DNA of 17,522 nt from positions 1-17,522 of the forward strand of contig JAGHSR010000129.1 of NCBI GenBank assembly GCA_018065765.1. Reading direction: 5' to 3'. This DNA comes from Candidatus Colicola coprequi (GTDB lineage: Bacteria > Bacteroidota > Bacteroidia > Bacteroidales > Paludibacteraceae). Positions 1 to 7,384 of this stretch are shown piece after piece (positions within the stretch are counted from its first letter, which is position 1; each line of letters begins with the position of its first letter). Both the position numbers and the translations under genes were made by a program. The notes under the pieces were generated by a model that was not told the origin of the DNA, did not search any database, and saw only the letters and a list, made by a program, of their open reading frames with translations.

Positions 1-234
1 TTGCGTCCCTTTCCCGAAAACACGAACGATGGCTTTCCCAAGCAAATCAATATAATTCTCCTCTATATACTCAACCACGAATTGACTCTTAACACGCAAA
101 ATGAGAACACCATCAGTAAACTCAACCATTTCTATGGGAGCAAACCATGTGTTATACACGGTTGGTGTCAAGTTATCACGCAAAATTTGCGAGCACTGTT
201 CCCATAATATTTTTTGTTCCTGTTGTGAAGTCAT
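1..234 (-). CDS. dnaA: Chromosomal replication initiator DnaA, N-terminal part (cut by window edge)
   Basis: Reading the minus strand from the ATG at 234-232 gives 78 codons open to the window edge, beginning MTSQQEQKILWEQCSQILRD. The translation has the layout of DnaA domain I: an early W..C...L pattern, then TVYNTWFAPIE near residue 25, a hydrophobic strand (GVLILRV) and FVVEYIEENYIDLL. In DnaA this domain handles self-association and contacts with the helicase or its loader; the ATPase and DNA-binding domains lie outside the window. The start is supported by a consensus Bacteroidetes promoter about 19 bp upstream and by the usual short DnaA N-terminus. There is no obvious Shine-Dalgarno sequence, as is common in this phylum. 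Only domain I is visible, so the call rests on that pattern, which is characteristic. Confidence 0.9.
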   Translation of the reverse strand, partial: MTSQQEQKILWEQCSQILRDNLTPTVYNTWFAPIEMVEFTDGVLILRVKSQFVVEYIEENYIDLLGKAIVRVFGKGTQ

Positions 235-252
235 TTTTGTCGTTTGGGAGTG

Positions 253-282
253 CAAAGGTACTACATTTTATTGGTTCTACAA
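253..282 (-). promoter_or_regulatory. Promoter of dnaA, Bacteroidetes -33/-7 type
   Basis: On the minus strand the -33 TTG is at 282-280 and the -7 box TACCTTTG at 260-253, separated by 19 bp. This is an exact match to the TTG-N19-TAnnTTTG consensus of the primary Bacteroidetes sigma factor. Transcription would start near 246, giving a leader of roughly 10 nt before the dnaA ATG. Confidence 0.85.
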
Positions 283-426
283 AATCTATTTAAGTACTTT
301 TAGGGGGGTAGTATAATGCCTTTATAGAGTTTCAAACAATTAAATAAACTATATCATTATCAGTAATTTACGAAAGTTATAGACAACTAAATCATTGAAA
401 TTCATTTCCCCCAACAATCTCCGTTC

Positions 427-493
427 CACACAATAAGTGTGAAACATAATTATAAAATCCTTTGGCTAATCTAAAGATTTATGTTAAAAGGAT
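427..493 (-). terminator. Inverted repeats between the MCE gene and dnaA, possible weak terminator
   Basis: The gap 235-522 holds no gene. About 30 bp past the MCE stop there is an outer inverted repeat ATCCTTT (457-463) / AAAGGAT (487-493) that encloses a second one, AATCT (468-472) / AGATT (475-479). On the minus strand it is followed by TTTTATAATTAT. A separate hairpin CACAC-AATAA-GTGTG lies at 427-441. Together they could end the amidase-MCE transcript before dnaA, but the stems are short and AT-rich. No convincing cluster of DnaA boxes (TTATCCACA) is present, so I do not call an origin here. Confidence 0.35.
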
Positions 494-522
494 ACTTGTA
501 AGTTGTTTAGAAATTGTTTATG

Positions 523-1413
523 TTACTTCTCTTTTTTGCCGAACAAAGAGAAATGAACATACCGTTTGGGATGTTGTTTTAAATCCACAATCAGACTATC
601 TGCCGATACTATAGTTTCTGTAATGGTATTATACAATTTATTATCATGTAAGAGTAACCCCAACGTACTATTTTCATCCTTCAATGCTTCGGATAGAGCA
701 TCTACCGCATCATCCACCTTCTGTACAGTAACTGGCAAGTTGGCTTGTTGAATATCTTGAGCCACAGCATCTATGTTCTGCATCATAGAGTCTGCCGACG
801 ATATCAAATTAGGCAACTGTTGCTTAGTTATACCACGAATATCTTGGGCACTATGCTCCAAATCAGCCGTCAAACGATTGATATGCGATAACGACTGATA
901 GAGATTACTATCCGATAACTGTTCATTGATAGTAACTACCAACGAGTCGATATTCTGGATAGTCACACCAAGCTTTGCCATTATATTCTGTTCCAGATCT
1001 TCGATCAAACCATTCTCGATACATGTGGGTAATTCTGCTCCCGTTTCGTAATAGCTCTGAGCGTTGCCACAAGGTATATTGAGCGAGATAGCCTTTCCAC
1101 CAAGCAGACCATCAGACACAAGGATCATTTGGGTTTCTTGAGGTAGCATAATGGATTTTTCTACAGAGATATGCACCATAAAGGCTTTTTCGCGAGTGAA
1201 GTCATACGATATATGATCTACCTGTCCCACCTTGTAGCCTCGTACATAGACCGGGGCTTGCTCAGTTAATCCATTTACTGTTGCATATATACCATAATAG
1301 GATTTTACGGGAGAAAAAACATTGACACCTTTGAGAAAATGAAAACCAAAATACAAAACACAGGCTGATATTACAGCCAACACTCCAACTTTAAATTCAC
1401 GTGTATATTTCAT
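523..1413 (-). CDS. MCE/MlaD-family lipid-transport-like protein
   Basis: The 296-residue protein has a cytoplasmic stub (MKYTREFKVG), one membrane segment at about residues 9-27, an MCE domain at about 38-118 with the family features VNGLTEQAPVYVRGYKVGQV and a later LGGKAISL, and then a long helical region to about residue 285 likely to form a coiled coil. MCE proteins such as MlaD form hexamers that carry phospholipids or other hydrophobic molecules across the envelope, usually with an ABC permease and ATPase. No permease or ATPase gene is adjacent here. The gene starts 3 bp after the amidase stop, so the two are very likely co-transcribed from the promoter at 2544-2573. The family call is firm; the substrate is unknown. 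Confidence 0.87.
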   Translation of the reverse strand: MKYTREFKVGVLAVISACVLYFGFHFLKGVNVFSPVKSYYGIYATVNGLTEQAPVYVRGYKVGQVDHISYDFTREKAFMVHISVEKSIMLPQETQMILVSDGLLGGKAISLNIPCGNAQSYYETGAELPTCIENGLIEDLEQNIMAKLGVTIQNIDSLVVTINEQLSDSNLYQSLSHINRLTADLEHSAQDIRGITKQQLPNLISSADSMMQNIDAVAQDIQQANLPVTVQKVDDAVDALSEALKDENSTLGLLLHDNKLYNTITETIVSADSLIVDLKQHPKRYVHFSLFGKKEK

Positions 1414-1416
1414 AGT

Positions 1417-2520
1417 TTATTGAGTTATTTTAACAACAAAGCAATCGGGAAATTTTTTGTCTAATTCTTTACGGAGTGCATCTGCCTCCTCGCGCGTAGC
1501 GCACGAACCATATGTATATTTATACCAGATTCCGGTTTTCGTATATCGACAACCTTTGAGACCCCTAAACGTATAATCACCTTCCGGAACAATCGTCTTG
1601 GATGAGAATATCTGTACTGCCCATAACGTTTCCTGTTTTTTAGGATTTTTTACAGGTGTTCTATCGGTCGTTTCTTGCGTCTTATTTCGTATTGGTTCGA
1701 CTTCATTTTGACTTGTCTCAGTAGATTGTTTGACCGTGATAGTGCGTTTTTTACCTATCACCTGAGAGTAGTAGCTTTCAAAGGCTGAATAGATAGCCTG
1801 AGATATCTCCTCCCTACCCTGCTCCGATGCTAAATATCGCTCTTCATCTGCATTACTGATAAATCCCATTTCTACAAGAACACTGGGACAAGCCGATTTG
1901 AGCAATACCCAGAAAGCAGCTTGTCGTACACCACGATCTTCCCGCTTCAGTTCTGAAATCAATTGTGTTTGCACAAGACTGGCAAAATTGAGAGACTGAT
2001 CCATGTATTGGTTTTGCATCAGTTCAAACATAATGTAAGAATCTATTGAGTTCGGGTCAAATCCTTGATAAGTGGTTTGGTAATCAGATTCCAATTTCAT
2101 AACGGCATTCTCACGCATAGCGACGTCCAAGTTATCCTCCATGCGTTCAGTACCTAAAATAAACGTTTCAGCACCACAAGCAGAACGACTTTCAGCCGCG
2201 TTGGTATGGATGCATATGAATAGGTTTGCATTGTTTCGATTGACAATATTAGCTCGTTCCTGCAGAGGAATGAAAATATCTTTGTCACGTGTCATAACAA
2301 CCTTAACATCCTCAGGAAAACTATCACGAATCATGGACGCCACTCGACGACTTACATCCAAATTCAAGTCTTTCTCCATAAGTTTGGTTCGCCCGACAGC
2401 GCCTGCATCTTTACCGCCATGACCGGCATCTATTACAACAACAAACTGTGATGCCATCAGCGATGACGAAACAAAAACAAATAAAAGAGCTAATACAATA
2501 GATTTATACGATATTTTCAT
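1417..2520 (-). CDS. N-acetylmuramoyl-L-alanine amidase with C-terminal SPOR-like domain
   Basis: This is a zinc amidase of the Amidase_3 (AmiC-like) family that would cleave the bond between N-acetylmuramic acid and the peptide stem of peptidoglycan. The protein is 367 residues from the ATG at 2520. A signal peptide spans about residues 1-23. The zinc and catalytic residues are visible as His34 (DAGHGG), Glu49 (MEKDLNL), His105 (CIHTNA) and Glu217 (VEMGFISN). A polar linker of about 50 residues leads to a SPOR-like segment (about 300-367, WAVQIFSS onward), a fold that often binds denuded glycan at division sites. A longer reading starts at a GTG at 2532, but that lies only about 5 nt from the expected transcription start, and the ATG gives a cleaner signal peptide. 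It heads an operon with the MCE gene. Which amidase paralogue this is cannot be told. Confidence 0.9.
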   Translation of the reverse strand: MKISYKSIVLALLFVFVSSSLMASQFVVVIDAGHGGKDAGAVGRTKLMEKDLNLDVSRRVASMIRDSFPEDVKVVMTRDKDIFIPLQERANIVNRNNANLFICIHTNAAESRSACGAETFILGTERMEDNLDVAMRENAVMKLESDYQTTYQGFDPNSIDSYIMFELMQNQYMDQSLNFASLVQTQLISELKREDRGVRQAAFWVLLKSACPSVLVEMGFISNADEERYLASEQGREEISQAIYSAFESYYSQVIGKKRTITVKQSTETSQNEVEPIRNKTQETTDRTPVKNPKKQETLWAVQIFSSKTIVPEGDYTFRGLKGCRYTKTGIWYKYTYGSCATREEADALRKELDKKFPDCFVVKITQ

Positions 2521-2543
2521 ATATATATTCACTTTTCAGACTG

Positions 2544-2573
2544 CAAAGGTAATAAAAGTATGTGAATTTTCAA
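2544..2573 (-). promoter_or_regulatory. Promoter of the amidase-MCE operon, Bacteroidetes type
   Basis: On the minus strand, TTG at 2573-2571 is followed after 19 bp by TACCTTTG at 2551-2544, an exact consensus. The expected start is near 2537. It stands back to back with the rho promoter; the two -33 elements are about 28 bp apart. Confidence 0.85.
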
Positions 2574-2601
2574 AATAATAATCAAAAAATATGCCAATTA
2601 T

Positions 2602-2632
2602 TTGCATAGATCAAAAAAATGCAGTACCTTTG
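2602..2632 (+). promoter_or_regulatory. Promoter of rho, Bacteroidetes type
   Basis: TTG at 2602-2604, a 20-bp spacer, then TACCTTTG at 2625-2632. Transcription should begin near 2638-2640, leaving a leader of about 80 nt before the rho ATG. It diverges from the amidase promoter and probably also serves aroQ and porT downstream. Confidence 0.85.
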
Positions 2633-2640
2633 CAGCCGAA

Positions 2641-2660
2641 ATGAGAGGAGTCTCTCTCAT
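2641..2660 (+). promoter_or_regulatory. Hairpin at the 5' end of the rho leader
   Basis: ATGAGAG (2641-2647) and CTCTCAT (2654-2660) form a perfect 7-bp inverted repeat around the 6-nt loop GAGTCT, right at the predicted 5' end of the rho mRNA. It could stabilise the transcript or take part in rho autoregulation. It is not followed by a T-run, so it is not an intrinsic terminator. The pairing is seen in the sequence; the role is inferred. Confidence 0.45.
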
Positions 2661-2719
2661 GTATTCCATACAAAACATTATCATTTTAATTACTTTTCTA
2701 TATTGCAAACACTATTATT

Positions 2720-4630
2720 ATGCAATACGACATCAAGAAACTGGAAAAAATGAGCTTGGAAGAGCTCACTACAATCGCGCAATCACTTGGAGTAAAAACA
2801 AAGCGCTCTCAGACAGCTAAAATGATTATTTATAGCATCTTAGATGCTCAGGCTGACAAGAAAAAAGAAGCTGTGGATGCCAAGATTGAGGAGCGTGCGC
2901 AACGTCGAGAGCGCGTTCGCATGAAGACATCTCCTAAGGCTGTCAAAATCAATACAGATCGCATTATCGACTCATCTGTAGTAGTTACTGTAGGCAGCGA
3001 ACAGGGTGAAATGGACCAAATACAAGAAAAGCAAAAGGAACATAATCACCAGCCTAACAAGACTGTTCAAGCAGTAGAAGCACGCAAACCGTTTACTCAA
3101 TCTACGAACAACGAAGTAAAAGAAGATAAAGGTGAGGAGGTAAAAGAAGCGGTTGCTGTAATACCGGAGCCTAAGAAACGTGGCAGAAAGAAAAAAGTTG
3201 TCGAGGTTGTCCCTGCTACCACTGCGGACACAACCTCAGTTGCCACTGTCGCATCTGAACCTGCAACAGATTCACAAACAAATCAGATGTCCTCCACTAC
3301 TAACGAAACAGCAGAAGTCAAGAGCCACAAACGTGGTCGCAAACCCAAGCAAACTTCAGTATCACAAGTTCCTGTAAACAACGTGTCTGACAATGAAACC
3401 ACCGCTTCTGACAAAACTGAAACGGTGACTAAAACAGTAGATGCTGACAATGCGGATACTCAATTGACAGTCGCTGAGCAGAAAGATAACGAGTTAGTGG
3501 CCGACTTTGGCGAAAAAGTAGTAGCTCTGGGTACGTTGGAATGTGCTCCGGATGGTTATGGTTTCCTACGAAGCGCTGACTACAACTACCTGAGTTCTCC
3601 TGACGATGTATATGTCAGTCCGCAACAGATTCGCCAGTATGGACTCAAACCGGGGGACACAGTTGAGTGCACAATCCGTGTCAAGGACACCGATAAATTT
3701 TTTCCTATGGACAAGGTTATCCGCATCAACGGATTGGAGCCGGAGAAGGCAAAAACACGCATTGCCTTTGAAAACCTTACTCCGCTTTTCCCTGACGAGA
3801 AATTCCGTTTATGCAAAGGCAACAAGAACGATGCACTCAGTGTTCGCATCATTGATTTATTCGCACCAATCGGTAAAGGACAACGTGGTCTGATTGTTGC
3901 GCAACCTAAAACCGGTAAGACCGTTCTACTCAAGGAGATTGCTAACGCCATTGTGGCAAATCATCCGGAAGTCTATATGATTATCCTGCTGATAGATGAG
4001 CGCCCTGAAGAGGTAACGGATATGGCTCGTAGCGTTAATGCCGAAGTCATAGCTTCTACGTTCGATGAACCGGCAGAAAATCATGTCAAGGTAGCCAATA
4101 TCGTGCACGAGAAAGCCAAACGTTTGGTTGAGTGTGGTCATGATGTGGTGATATTACTGGATAGCATTACTCGTCTAGCCCGAGCATACAATACGGTAGC
4201 TCCTGCAAGCGGCAAGGTACTTAGCGGCGGTGTAGAAGCACAAGCGCTACACAAACCCAAACGTTTCTTCGGAGCAGCTCGTAACATCGAGAATGGGGGC
4301 AGTTTAACCATCATCGCTACCGCATTAACAGAAACAGGTAGTAAGATGGATGATTTGATATTTGAAGAGTTCAAAGGAACGGGCAATATGGAACTACAAT
4401 TGGATCGCAAGCTAAGCAACAAACGTATCTTCCCTGCTGTAGATATACCTGCGTCCAGCACACGCCGTGACGATTTGCTATTGCCCGAAGAAGTATTGAG
4501 TCGTATGTGGGTGATTCGCAAGCAATTGAGCGACATGAATGGTGTCGAGGCTATGGAAAAACTAAAAACATTTATGCTCCGTACCAACGATAACGATGAG
4601 TTCCTCCTCGAAGTCAATGGAAATAGATAG
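2720..4630 (+). CDS. rho: Transcription termination factor Rho with long disordered N-terminal insert
   Basis: Rho is a hexameric RNA helicase/ATPase that releases transcripts. This one is 636 residues, far longer than the 419 of E. coli. The order is: a Rho-N helical domain (about 5-50, MSLEELTTIAQSLGVK), a low-complexity charged insert (about 50-260), the RNA-binding cold-shock-like fold (about 262-340, APDGYGFLRS), then the ATPase core. Visible motifs are the Walker A AQPKTGKT (394-401), the Walker B VVILLDS with Asp481, the Q-loop region GGVEAQALHKPKRFFGAARN and the R-loop region GTGNMELQLDRK (about 553-564). The insert carries two basic KRGRK motifs (EPKKRGRKKK and HKRGRKPK). The ATG has no Shine-Dalgarno sequence. 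The gene follows a consensus promoter and lies 17 bp before aroQ. Confidence 0.98.
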   Translation: MQYDIKKLEKMSLEELTTIAQSLGVKTKRSQTAKMIIYSILDAQADKKKEAVDAKIEERAQRRERVRMKTSPKAVKINTDRIIDSSVVVTVGSEQGEMDQIQEKQKEHNHQPNKTVQAVEARKPFTQSTNNEVKEDKGEEVKEAVAVIPEPKKRGRKKKVVEVVPATTADTTSVATVASEPATDSQTNQMSSTTNETAEVKSHKRGRKPKQTSVSQVPVNNVSDNETTASDKTETVTKTVDADNADTQLTVAEQKDNELVADFGEKVVALGTLECAPDGYGFLRSADYNYLSSPDDVYVSPQQIRQYGLKPGDTVECTIRVKDTDKFFPMDKVIRINGLEPEKAKTRIAFENLTPLFPDEKFRLCKGNKNDALSVRIIDLFAPIGKGQRGLIVAQPKTGKTVLLKEIANAIVANHPEVYMIILLIDERPEEVTDMARSVNAEVIASTFDEPAENHVKVANIVHEKAKRLVECGHDVVILLDSITRLARAYNTVAPASGKVLSGGVEAQALHKPKRFFGAARNIENGGSLTIIATALTETGSKMDDLIFEEFKGTGNMELQLDRKLSNKRIFPAVDIPASSTRRDDLLLPEEVLSRMWVIRKQLSDMNGVEAMEKLKTFMLRTNDNDEFLLEVNGNR

Positions 4631-4647
4631 TTCTATTGTTATAGCCT

Positions 4648-5073
4648 ATGAAAATTGTCATTCTCAATGGTCCTAATCTGAACCGTCTGGGGCATCGCAA
4701 TCCCGATGTCTATGGTACTCAATCCATGGAACAAGTGCTATTGGCTATACAAAACCAATGGCAAGATGTATATTTTGAGTACCATCAGTCCAATCATGAG
4801 GGCGATTTGATTGACTACATCCAGCAGTTTGATGGTCAGGTAAATGGTATCGTACTCAATCCCGGCGGATATGCTCACACCAGCGTGGCTCTGCGCGACG
4901 CTATTGAGGATGCTCAAACCCCTGTCATTGAAGTACACATAAGTGACATCACCCAACGAGAATCATTCCGCAGAAATAGTTTGATAACCGATGTATGCCA
5001 TCTGGCAATTATAGGAAAAGGTATAGATGGATATAAAGAGGCTGTTAAGTATATTATTGATTCTTTGGCTTAG
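4648..5073 (+). CDS. aroQ: 3-dehydroquinate dehydratase, type II
   Basis: This enzyme dehydrates 3-dehydroquinate to 3-dehydroshikimate, the third step of the shikimate pathway to aromatic amino acids. The 141-residue length is normal for type II. The signatures are LNGPNLNRLGHR at residues 6-17 with the catalytic Tyr22 (PDVYG), QSNHEGDLIDYI at 47-58, NPGGYAHTSVALRDAI at 71-86, and the active-site His97 in EVHIS. It starts 17 bp after rho and is probably transcribed with it; no separate promoter is visible. Its last 47 bp also encode the start of the next gene in another frame. Confidence 0.97.
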   Translation: MKIVILNGPNLNRLGHRNPDVYGTQSMEQVLLAIQNQWQDVYFEYHQSNHEGDLIDYIQQFDGQVNGIVLNPGGYAHTSVALRDAIEDAQTPVIEVHISDITQRESFRRNSLITDVCHLAIIGKGIDGYKEAVKYIIDSLA

Positions 5074-5743
5074 CCTAACAGCACATGCTCAGATGAATAA
5101 TCCGTATGTGGACGACAAACTCGTGCACTTCGGTTTCTCATTGAGTATGAACTTTATGAGTTATGGTGTCACTGATTCCAATCAAGAAATCAATGGACAG
5201 GTGTATCATGCACGTGTCAGTAGTTTGACGCCAGGATTTTCGGTAGGTTTTATCACAGATTTACGGCTCTCACGCCACCTAAACCTGCGTTTTACTCCGG
5301 TACTGCATTTCGGACAAAAAACCATCACCTACAAAACCGAATCAGGTAATCCCGTTATAGGGTCTTCCGGTAATGGCAAACGAGTGGAAGTATTGTCTCT
5401 GCCTATTGATGTGCCACTATATATCAAGTGGTCTGCTGAACGGGAAAGCAACTATCGTCCATACATCATTGCCGGTGGAGGATTCAATTATGATTTTGGT
5501 GGACAAAAAGAACGACCTATTTATCAAAAACAGATTGATTATTTCATCGCTTTTGGAGCTGGTTGCGATTTGTATTTTCGCTGGTTCAAATTCTGTCCGG
5601 AAATCAAGTACCATCTGGGGTTTGCCAACATGATTACACCCATTGCAGATCGTCCACAATTACCCATTCAGGATCATTTTTATACGAGTGCATTGTCGCG
5701 ACTACGCAATCAGATGATTACGATTACTTTTAACTTTGAATAA
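5027..5743 (+). CDS. porT: PorT-like outer-membrane beta-barrel protein (type IX secretion/gliding)
   Basis: The 238-residue protein begins with a clear signal peptide, MDIKRLLSILLILWLSLTAH, with cleavage likely after AHA. The mature part alternates short aromatic strands and turns as in small eight-stranded barrels. It shows features I associate with PorT/SprT: KLVHFGFSLSMNFM near the N-terminus, PGFSVGFITDLRL, LNLRFTPVLHFG, LPIDVPLYIKWS, YRPYIIAGGG, FGAGCDLYF..FKFCPEIKY and a terminal ITITFNFE strand. PorT is an outer-membrane component needed for type IX secretion. The start lies 47 bp inside aroQ; since that stretch encodes the signal peptide, this start is well supported. No other type IX gene is in the window, so it could be a PorT-family relative rather than true PorT. 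Confidence 0.75.
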   Translation: MDIKRLLSILLILWLSLTAHAQMNNPYVDDKLVHFGFSLSMNFMSYGVTDSNQEINGQVYHARVSSLTPGFSVGFITDLRLSRHLNLRFTPVLHFGQKTITYKTESGNPVIGSSGNGKRVEVLSLPIDVPLYIKWSAERESNYRPYIIAGGGFNYDFGGQKERPIYQKQIDYFIAFGAGCDLYFRWFKFCPEIKYHLGFANMITPIADRPQLPIQDHFYTSALSRLRNQMITITFNFE

Positions 5744-7192
5744 ATGAAACATATACGTATCTTACTATTGTCACTGCTTATGCTATGTTGGTTTAGTGCA
5801 TGTCGCGAAAGTGCTCTATCCGATGACCCTACCCTACGCTTGAGTTTTAGCGTTGACACGGTATGCTTTGATACGGTTTTTACCACCTTTGGCAGTAGTA
5901 CCAAACGCGTTATGATTTACAACAAAAATCGCAATGCTATCAATATATCATCTGTTTATCATAACGATGACAGATTTGCCATCAATCTGGATGGAGAGAA
6001 TGATATCAAACAACTGCATGATATACAAATCAACGGAGGTGATAGTCTATATCTCTTTGTGCGTGTCACAATTGATACGCAAGATGCAAACACTCCCGTT
6101 TGGATTACAGATACCATTTGGTTTTCGGTCAATGGATGTCGCCAAGCTCTACCTATGGAGGCATATGGACAAAATGTTTGGGTGATTCGTTCACGCAGTG
6201 GTCGTACTGACTGCCCCAATGGTATCACGTTTGACGCATCGCGTCCGTACCTCATCTTCGATACTATCGTTGCCACCGACGTCACCATTGCTAAGGGCAT
6301 GACATTGTATATGCACAACACAGCATCTATTTATGTTCTTGGCAATTTAGACGCACAAGGCACATCAGATGCACCTATACTCATTCGAGGGGATAGAACA
6401 GATAAACTATTTGATAAAGTACCTTATAGCCATGCTTCGGGACAATGGGGAGGCATATTCCTGCAAAACGATAGCGCTACAGCTACTTATCGCCTCAACT
6501 ACGTGGATATCGTTAGTGGCAACATAGGTCTCTATTCATACTCTACCGATAAGAATCAACGTGCTCAACTAACATTGCTCAACTCCCGTATTCACAACCA
6601 CGCTATGTATGGTCTTGTCTTACAAAACACGGACGCAACCGTTATCAATACAGAGATTAGCAACTGCGCCGCCTATTGTGTCTATACGGCAGGTGGTAAA
6701 CAATTGTTTGTTCACAACACTATTGCATCCTACTTTGGCTTGCCCAGCAGTAACCTGAATATACACAATGTAAGTTCGCAGGACGTAGCGGCATTGTATG
6801 TGGACAACTTGAGCAAACAAATGGCTGAAACCGACCTAAGCATACACAACTGCATCATCACCGGTGCACGCAAAAACAATATTGTGCTGGCTACCCCACT
6901 ACCGAAATACTACGCGGGTAGTATTACTCACAATTATATTAAAGGAGATACGCTACTATCACCTAATTGTCACGACAATTCATACGCACAAGATAGCGAT
7001 CATGTATTCGTAAACACACGATATCTGTACAAAGAGTACAACTATTACGATTTCCACCTCGATAGTATTTCAGCAGCCATTGGTATAGGAGATAGTACTA
7101 TCACCAACCGATATGCTCCTCAAGATAGAGAAGGACGCACGCGCATAGGCTGTCCCATTGACGCTGGATGCTACCAGAGAAGCAAAAATTAG
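5744..7192 (+). CDS. Beta-helix lipoprotein of unknown function
   Basis: The 482-residue protein has a lipoprotein signal (LLLSLLMLCWFSAC, lipid-modified Cys at about residue 20). Residues about 30-145 look like an Ig-like/ASH-type sandwich (SVDTVCFDTVFTTFGSSTKR, then GGDSLYLFVRVTID and the closing AYGQN). Residues about 165-430 look like a right-handed parallel beta-helix: short repeats of hydrophobic strands with asparagine turns (INTEISNCAAY, IHNCIITGARKNNIVL), like pectate-lyase or polymorphic outer-membrane folds. A short segment at the end (IGIGDSTITN..DREGRTRIGCPIDAG) is typical of such Bacteroidetes proteins. No catalytic residues could be assigned. The ATG follows the porT TAA with no gap, suggesting translational coupling and a shared surface or secretion role. 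Function unknown. Confidence 0.8.
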   Translation: MKHIRILLLSLLMLCWFSACRESALSDDPTLRLSFSVDTVCFDTVFTTFGSSTKRVMIYNKNRNAINISSVYHNDDRFAINLDGENDIKQLHDIQINGGDSLYLFVRVTIDTQDANTPVWITDTIWFSVNGCRQALPMEAYGQNVWVIRSRSGRTDCPNGITFDASRPYLIFDTIVATDVTIAKGMTLYMHNTASIYVLGNLDAQGTSDAPILIRGDRTDKLFDKVPYSHASGQWGGIFLQNDSATATYRLNYVDIVSGNIGLYSYSTDKNQRAQLTLLNSRIHNHAMYGLVLQNTDATVINTEISNCAAYCVYTAGGKQLFVHNTIASYFGLPSSNLNIHNVSSQDVAALYVDNLSKQMAETDLSIHNCIITGARKNNIVLATPLPKYYAGSITHNYIKGDTLLSPNCHDNSYAQDSDHVFVNTRYLYKEYNYYDFHLDSISAAIGIGDSTITNRYAPQDREGRTRIGCPIDAGCYQRSKN

Positions 7193-7226
7193 GGGAATAT
7201 ACACATGTCCGAAGTTATCCCTATCC

Positions 7227-7270
7227 TTATCGGGTTGTTATCGGGTTGTTATCGGGTTGTTAACGGGTCG
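7227..7270. repeat. Four tandem copies of an 11-bp repeat
   Basis: TTATCGGGTTG occurs at 7227-7237, 7238-7248 and 7249-7259, followed by a variant TTAACGGGTCG at 7260-7270 with two changes. The array lies 35 bp after the stop of the beta-helix lipoprotein. Its last copy also begins an inverted repeat, GGGTCG (7265-7270) / CGACCC (7286-7291), that has no T-run after it. The array may be a slippage-prone spacer; no function is evident. Confidence 0.85.
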
Positions 7271-7350
7271 TTCAGCCGACATTGCCGACCCATGGCTTAG
7301 ATAAGTGACAAGTAAGATTAATACTTTAGAAAAAATAAGGGCAGATTAAA

Positions 7351-7378
7351 TTGATGGCACATTTTTTGTATACCTTAC
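7351..7378 (+). promoter_or_regulatory. Weak candidate promoter of the outer-membrane barrel gene
   Basis: TTG at 7351-7353 and TACCTTAC at 7371-7378 lie just before the ATG at 7385. The spacer is only 17 bp and the -7 box has two departures from TAnnTTTG, unlike the exact promoters elsewhere in the window. The long gap after the preceding operon makes a promoter here likely, but this exact site is uncertain. Confidence 0.25.
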
Positions 7379-7384
7379 AATAGT

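Noticed and set aside
1..316. Two plus-strand open frames at the left edge
   Set aside because: Both are antisense to the real dnaA start and its promoter; the minus-strand reading gives clear DnaA domain I.
235..522. Possible replication origin next to dnaA
   Set aside because: There is AT-rich sequence and a few TTAT.nACA-like words, but each has at least two mismatches to TTATCCACA and they do not cluster. Proximity to dnaA alone is not enough, as origins in this phylum are not always beside it.
4138..4617. 159-codon minus-strand open frame opposite rho
   Set aside because: It is antisense to the conserved Rho ATPase core; the Ser/Arg/Leu-rich translation is typical of a shadow frame.
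7265..7291. GGGTCG/CGACCC inverted repeat as an intrinsic terminator for the rho-aroQ-porT-lipoprotein transcript
   Set aside because: The 6-bp stem has a 15-nt loop and no T-run afterwards, so it does not meet the pattern; termination there may depend on Rho.
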